DNA of 8,985 nt from JBDTMC01 sp039934475 (GTDB lineage: Bacteria; Acidobacteriota; Terriglobia; Bryobacterales; Bryobacteraceae): the NCBI GenBank assembly GCA_039934475.1, contig JBDTMC010000322.1, positions 1-8,985 on the forward strand. Direction: 5' to 3'. A program made the position numbers and the translations under genes. Position 1 is the first letter of the stretch; the number at the start of each line of letters is the position of its first letter. This document shows positions 6,531-8,985 of the stretch, one piece after another. Under the pieces are notes generated by a model. It saw nothing but the letters and a program-made list of their open reading frames with translations, did not search any database and was not told the origin of the DNA.

Positions 6531-7607
6531 ATGCAGAGAACGATCATACTTCCCGACTTGGGACAGACCACGTCCGAAGCCAAGATTCTTGAGTGGCTGA
6601 AGAAGCCTGGGGAATATGTGGAGCGCGGCGAGCCGTTGTTAGTGGTGGAGACCGACAAAGTCAACATGGACATCGAAGCCTATGAGCGGGGCTTCGTGAG
6701 GGAATTGTTGGTCGCGGAAGGGGAGATGGCTACAGCCATGTCTTCGATTGCGGTGTTGACGGATACGGCTGACGAGCCGTTTAGCGTGTTGGCGGAGGCG
6801 GCTAAGCCTGCCGCGGCTGAGCCGGTAGCGAGTGCTCCTGTGGTGGCAGAGAAGCCTAAGGGGCAGGTGCTGGCCGTGCCTGGGGCACGCCTGCGGGCGC
6901 GTGAGTTGAAGCTCGATTTGAGCCTTGTTCAAGGTACGGGCGCGGGCGGATTGGTTACGCGCGCGGATGTGGATCGCTTTGCGGCTAAGCAGGAGGCGCC
7001 GGTACCGAGGGCGCTGGCCGCGATGGCGGCTACGGTGGTGGCGAGCAAGCGCGAGATCCCGCATTTCTATGCCGTACGCGATGTTAGTATGTCGCACGCG
7101 GCGGCTTGGCGGACGCAGTGGAATGAAGCCACGCCCGAAACCCACCTGACGTTTAATGACATCTTCGTGCGGTGTGCTTCGATGGCGCTGGCGGATGTGC
7201 CGCGATTGAATATAGCGTTCGACAACGGCGCCTACAGGCAGCACACGGAGGGCGACATTTTGATGGTGGTGGCGCGCGATCCGGCGTTGTTGTTGGTTCC
7301 CTTGTCTGACCCGTCGCAATTCTCGTGGGAAGAGTTTCGGAACGCACCGCGAGAGGCGCCGGCGCCGCTGCTTGCGGTTTCGAACCTCGGCATGTACGGG
7401 CTGCGGGAGTTCAGCGCCATCATCCCACCGGGGTGTACCTCGGCTTTGGCGATTGGCGCGGTGCGGGAAGAGGCCGTTGTTCGCCAGAGCCAGATAGTGA
7501 TCGAGAAGATCTGCACGCTGACGCTTTCGGCGGATCATCGTGTGGTGGATGGGGTTTCCGCGGCTCGGTTTTTGGAGCGCGTGCAGTTTCACATAGATAA
7601 CTTATGA
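6531..7607 (+). CDS. Dihydrolipoamide acyltransferase (E2) of a 2-oxoacid dehydrogenase complex
   Basis: A 358-residue cytoplasmic E2, which carries the acyl group from E1 on a lipoyl arm and transfers it to CoA. Domains in order: one lipoyl domain (1-80) with the lipoylated lysine K43 in ETDKVNMDIEA; an Ala/Pro-rich linker (about 82-112); a peripheral subunit-binding domain (about 115-151: VPGARLRAREL, then VQGTGAGG and TRADVDRF); and the acyltransferase domain (about 160-358) with IPHFYAV, SNLGMYG and the active-site ADHRVVDG (H336, D340). It is shorter than the usual 400-450 residues: there is one lipoyl domain, and the stretch between FSWEEFR and SNLGM lacks roughly 15 residues of the usual helix. 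The Arg of the binding domain's GGR motif is Leu141. The substrate (pyruvate, acetoin or branched-chain acids) cannot be decided. The start lies 8 bp after the mannosidase stop with only GGAAAGA touching the ATG; its stop overlaps the E1-alpha start. Confidence 0.92.
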   Translation: MQRTIILPDLGQTTSEAKILEWLKKPGEYVERGEPLLVVETDKVNMDIEAYERGFVRELLVAEGEMATAMSSIAVLTDTADEPFSVLAEAAKPAAAEPVASAPVVAEKPKGQVLAVPGARLRARELKLDLSLVQGTGAGGLVTRADVDRFAAKQEAPVPRALAAMAATVVASKREIPHFYAVRDVSMSHAAAWRTQWNEATPETHLTFNDIFVRCASMALADVPRLNIAFDNGAYRQHTEGDILMVVARDPALLLVPLSDPSQFSWEEFRNAPREAPAPLLAVSNLGMYGLREFSAIIPPGCTSALAIGAVREEAVVRQSQIVIEKICTLTLSADHRVVDGVSAARFLERVQFHIDNL

Positions 7608-8590
7608 CTAATACGGAAATAGCGAAGTCGGCGCAGATCAGCGATTCGCAGCGCGTTGCGATGCTGCGGCAAATGCTGCTGTGCCGCATGTTTGAAGACC
7701 GGGTCTTCTATTTGTTCCTGCAGGGGCGGATGCCGGGGACGATTCATCAGGCGCAGGGCCAGGAAGCTTGCGCGGTGGGTGTGTGTTCGGCGTTGCTGAA
7801 GGGCGACATGATTACCAGCACGCATCGCCCTCATGAACATGCCGTGGCGCGCGGGCTTTCTGTCCGCAGCTTGATGGCGGAGTTGTTTGCGCGGACTACG
7901 GGCTGCTGCGGGGGGAAGGGCGGCTCCATGCACCTGGGCGATGCCGAGCAGGGCATGCTGCCGGCGGTGGCTATTGTCGGCGGCGGGATTCTGCTGGCGG
8001 CGGGATACGCGCTGGCGTTCAAGCAACGCAAAACGGGCAACGTGGTGGGATGTTTCTTCGGCGATGGCGCCACCAATATCGGTTCGTTCCATGAGGGTTT
8101 GAACGTGGCGGCGATTTGGGATTTGCCGGTGGTTTTTGTTTGCGAGAACAACTTGTATGGGGCGTCCACTTCGATTGCGAGCGTGACTCGTGTGCCGCGG
8201 CTGAGTGAACGCGCCGTGGCGTATGGCATTCCCGGATACACGGTGGACGGCAATGATGTGGAAGCCGTTTACGATGCGATGATGGCGGCCGCGAAGTTGG
8301 CGCGCGACGGCAAAGGGCCAACGCTGCTGGAGTTGGAGACGTACCGGTTTTGCGGGCATTCGCGAAGCGATCCCGGCCACTACCGGCCGAAGGAAGAAGT
8401 GGAGTTTTGGAAGACTCGCGATCCGCTGGTGCGCTATGAAGCGTTCTGTCTGGAAGAGAAGATTCTTACAGCGGAGCAGATCGCGGCAATCAAGCAGTCA
8501 GTGGAAGACGAGTTGGACGATGCGGTTTCGTTTGCGGAAGCGAGTCCGCATCCGACGCCGGAAGATTGCCTTGAGGACGTGTATGCCTGA
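7604..8590 (+). CDS. 2-oxoacid dehydrogenase E1 component, alpha subunit (pyruvate/acetoin type)
   Basis: A 328-residue thiamine-diphosphate enzyme subunit. With the beta subunit it decarboxylates a 2-oxoacid and passes the acyl group to the E2 lipoyl arm. Seen in order: MFEDRVFYLFLQG (29-41), PGTIHQAQGQEACAVG (44-59), STHRPHEHAVARG (72-84), GGKGGSMHL (103-111), the ThDP/Mg motif GDGATN from residue 153 ending at ENN (181-183) as GDG-x26-NN, YGIPG and DGND, and the flexible-loop region YRFCGHSRSDP (247-257). The closest resemblance in wording is to acetoin dehydrogenase AcoA and bacterial PdhA-type subunits; length fits both. The start ATG overlaps the E2 stop (ATGA, 7604-7607) with no clear Shine-Dalgarno, so translation is probably coupled to E2. 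Gly of the common HGH motif is Glu78 here, which may be a subfamily feature. AcoA or branched-chain E1-alpha are alternatives to PdhA, so no symbol is given. Confidence 0.93.
   Translation: MTNTEIAKSAQISDSQRVAMLRQMLLCRMFEDRVFYLFLQGRMPGTIHQAQGQEACAVGVCSALLKGDMITSTHRPHEHAVARGLSVRSLMAELFARTTGCCGGKGGSMHLGDAEQGMLPAVAIVGGGILLAAGYALAFKQRKTGNVVGCFFGDGATNIGSFHEGLNVAAIWDLPVVFVCENNLYGASTSIASVTRVPRLSERAVAYGIPGYTVDGNDVEAVYDAMMAAAKLARDGKGPTLLELETYRFCGHSRSDPGHYRPKEEVEFWKTRDPLVRYEAFCLEEKILTAEQIAAIKQSVEDELDDAVSFAEASPHPTPEDCLEDVYA
8573..8577 (+). promoter_or_regulatory. Ribosome binding site of E1-beta, within the E1-alpha coding end
   Basis: GAGGA lies 5 nt before the ATG at 8583. It decides the start of E1-beta at 8583 over the later in-frame ATG at 8604, and means the last codons of E1-alpha serve also as the ribosome entry site of its partner, fitting 1:1 synthesis of the heterotetramer. 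Confidence 0.65.
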
Positions 8591-8985
8591 GAGAAAGCTC
8601 ACGATGGTTGAGGCGCTGCGGGAAGCGCTGCGTGAGGAGATGCGGCGCGATGAGCGCGTGATTTTGCTGGGCGAGGACATTGGCGTGACCGGCGGATTCG
8701 GCGGCGCGTTTACTGTAACGCTCGGGATGGAACAGGAGTTTGGGCACGATCGCGTGTTAGATACGCCAATCTCCGAGGCTGCGATTGCCGGGCTGGCGGC
8801 GGGCGCCGCGATGGGCGGGTTGATTCCCGTGGCCGATGTGCAGTACGGAGACTTTCTGTTTCTGGCAATGGATCAGTTGGCGAACCAGGCGGCGAAGATG
8901 CGGTACATGTCGGGCGGGAAGCTGACGGTGCCAATGGTGTTTCGCGCGCCTGTAGGAGCTACCACGCGCGGCGCGCAGCATGGCC
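8583..8985 (+). CDS. 2-oxoacid dehydrogenase E1 component, beta subunit, N-terminal part (cut by window edge)
   Basis: From the ATG at 8583 the frame stays open to the right edge, giving 134 residues of about 325 normally. It begins MPERKLTMVEALREAL and continues with VILLGEDIG (26-34), GGFGGAFTVTLGM, then FGHDRVLDTPISEAAIAG, where E65 aligns with the Glu that activates the thiamine pyrimidine ring in E1-beta subunits. Next come VADVQYGDF, LANQAAKMRYMSGG and the start of the active-site loop RGAQHG, whose H133 corresponds to the conserved His of the GxQHSQ-type loop. It overlaps E1-alpha by 8 bp and would assemble with it as an alpha2-beta2 tetramer. What follows outside the window (an E3 gene or more) would help name the complex. 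Confidence 0.9.
   Translation, partial: MPERKLTMVEALREALREEMRRDERVILLGEDIGVTGGFGGAFTVTLGMEQEFGHDRVLDTPISEAAIAGLAAGAAMGGLIPVADVQYGDFLFLAMDQLANQAAKMRYMSGGKLTVPMVFRAPVGATTRGAQHG

Noticed and set aside
6639..7592. Long minus-strand frame (317 codons) opposite E2, and similar ones at 7589-8380 and 5506-6219
   Set aside because: They lie opposite well-supported genes, their proteins are Arg/His/Pro-rich without recognisable domains, and such open frames arise from G/C-rich codon use on the coding strand.
7604..7607. ATGA overlap between E2 and E1-alpha as a possible frameshift
   Set aside because: Both proteins are complete with normal termini; this is an ordinary coupled stop/start.
1..8985. tRNA or rRNA genes, CRISPR arrays, insertion sequences, attachment sites and rho-independent terminators
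   Set aside because: Coding density is nearly complete, the only gap over 10 bp is the control region at 3748-3873, and no repeat arrays, transposase motifs or stem-U-tract structures were seen.

Overview
The window looks like chromosomal DNA from an acidobacterium. Two of its genes belong to families expanded almost only in Acidobacteriota: an 'acidobacterial duplicated orphan permease' (ADOP, a double MacB/FtsX permease with no ATPase partner) and its companion PadR-type repressor. High G+C content, G/C-rich third positions and tight gene packing agree. A Bryobacterales/Solibacter-like lineage is plausible because ADOPs and secreted glycosidases abound there, but that is inference.

The layout is two divergent transcription units that start from one short control region (about 3748-3873). 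The leftward unit reads padR-like repressor, ADOP permease, a small exported protein of unknown function, then the start of a DUF2785-like exported protein cut by the left edge. Gaps are 3-6 bp, so this is one operon. The rightward unit reads an exported GH38 alpha-mannosidase-like enzyme, then E2, E1-alpha and E1-beta of a 2-oxoacid dehydrogenase complex; E1-beta is cut by the right edge. Its junctions are an 8 bp gap, a 4 bp ATGA overlap and an 8 bp overlap, so it too looks co-transcribed. No E3 (dihydrolipoamide dehydrogenase) gene and no terminator are visible; both units run out of the window.

The leftward unit fits a self-regulated permease module: PadR probably represses its own promoter at TTAGG/CCTAA half-sites that overlap it, and so controls the permease and the two exported proteins. 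The rightward unit joins a periplasmic or extracellular mannosidase-like hydrolase to a cytoplasmic complex that oxidatively decarboxylates a 2-oxoacid (pyruvate, acetoin-type or branched-chain; the substrate cannot be read from sequence). The link may be metabolic or only co-regulation.

The points most worth a second look are the PadR promoter/operator with an apparently leaderless start, a hairpin over the ribosome binding site of the mannosidase gene, Glu in place of the usual metal-binding Asp in the mannosidase, and a short, divergent E2 at the head of the complex operon. I see no clearly new defence, mobile or RNA system here.
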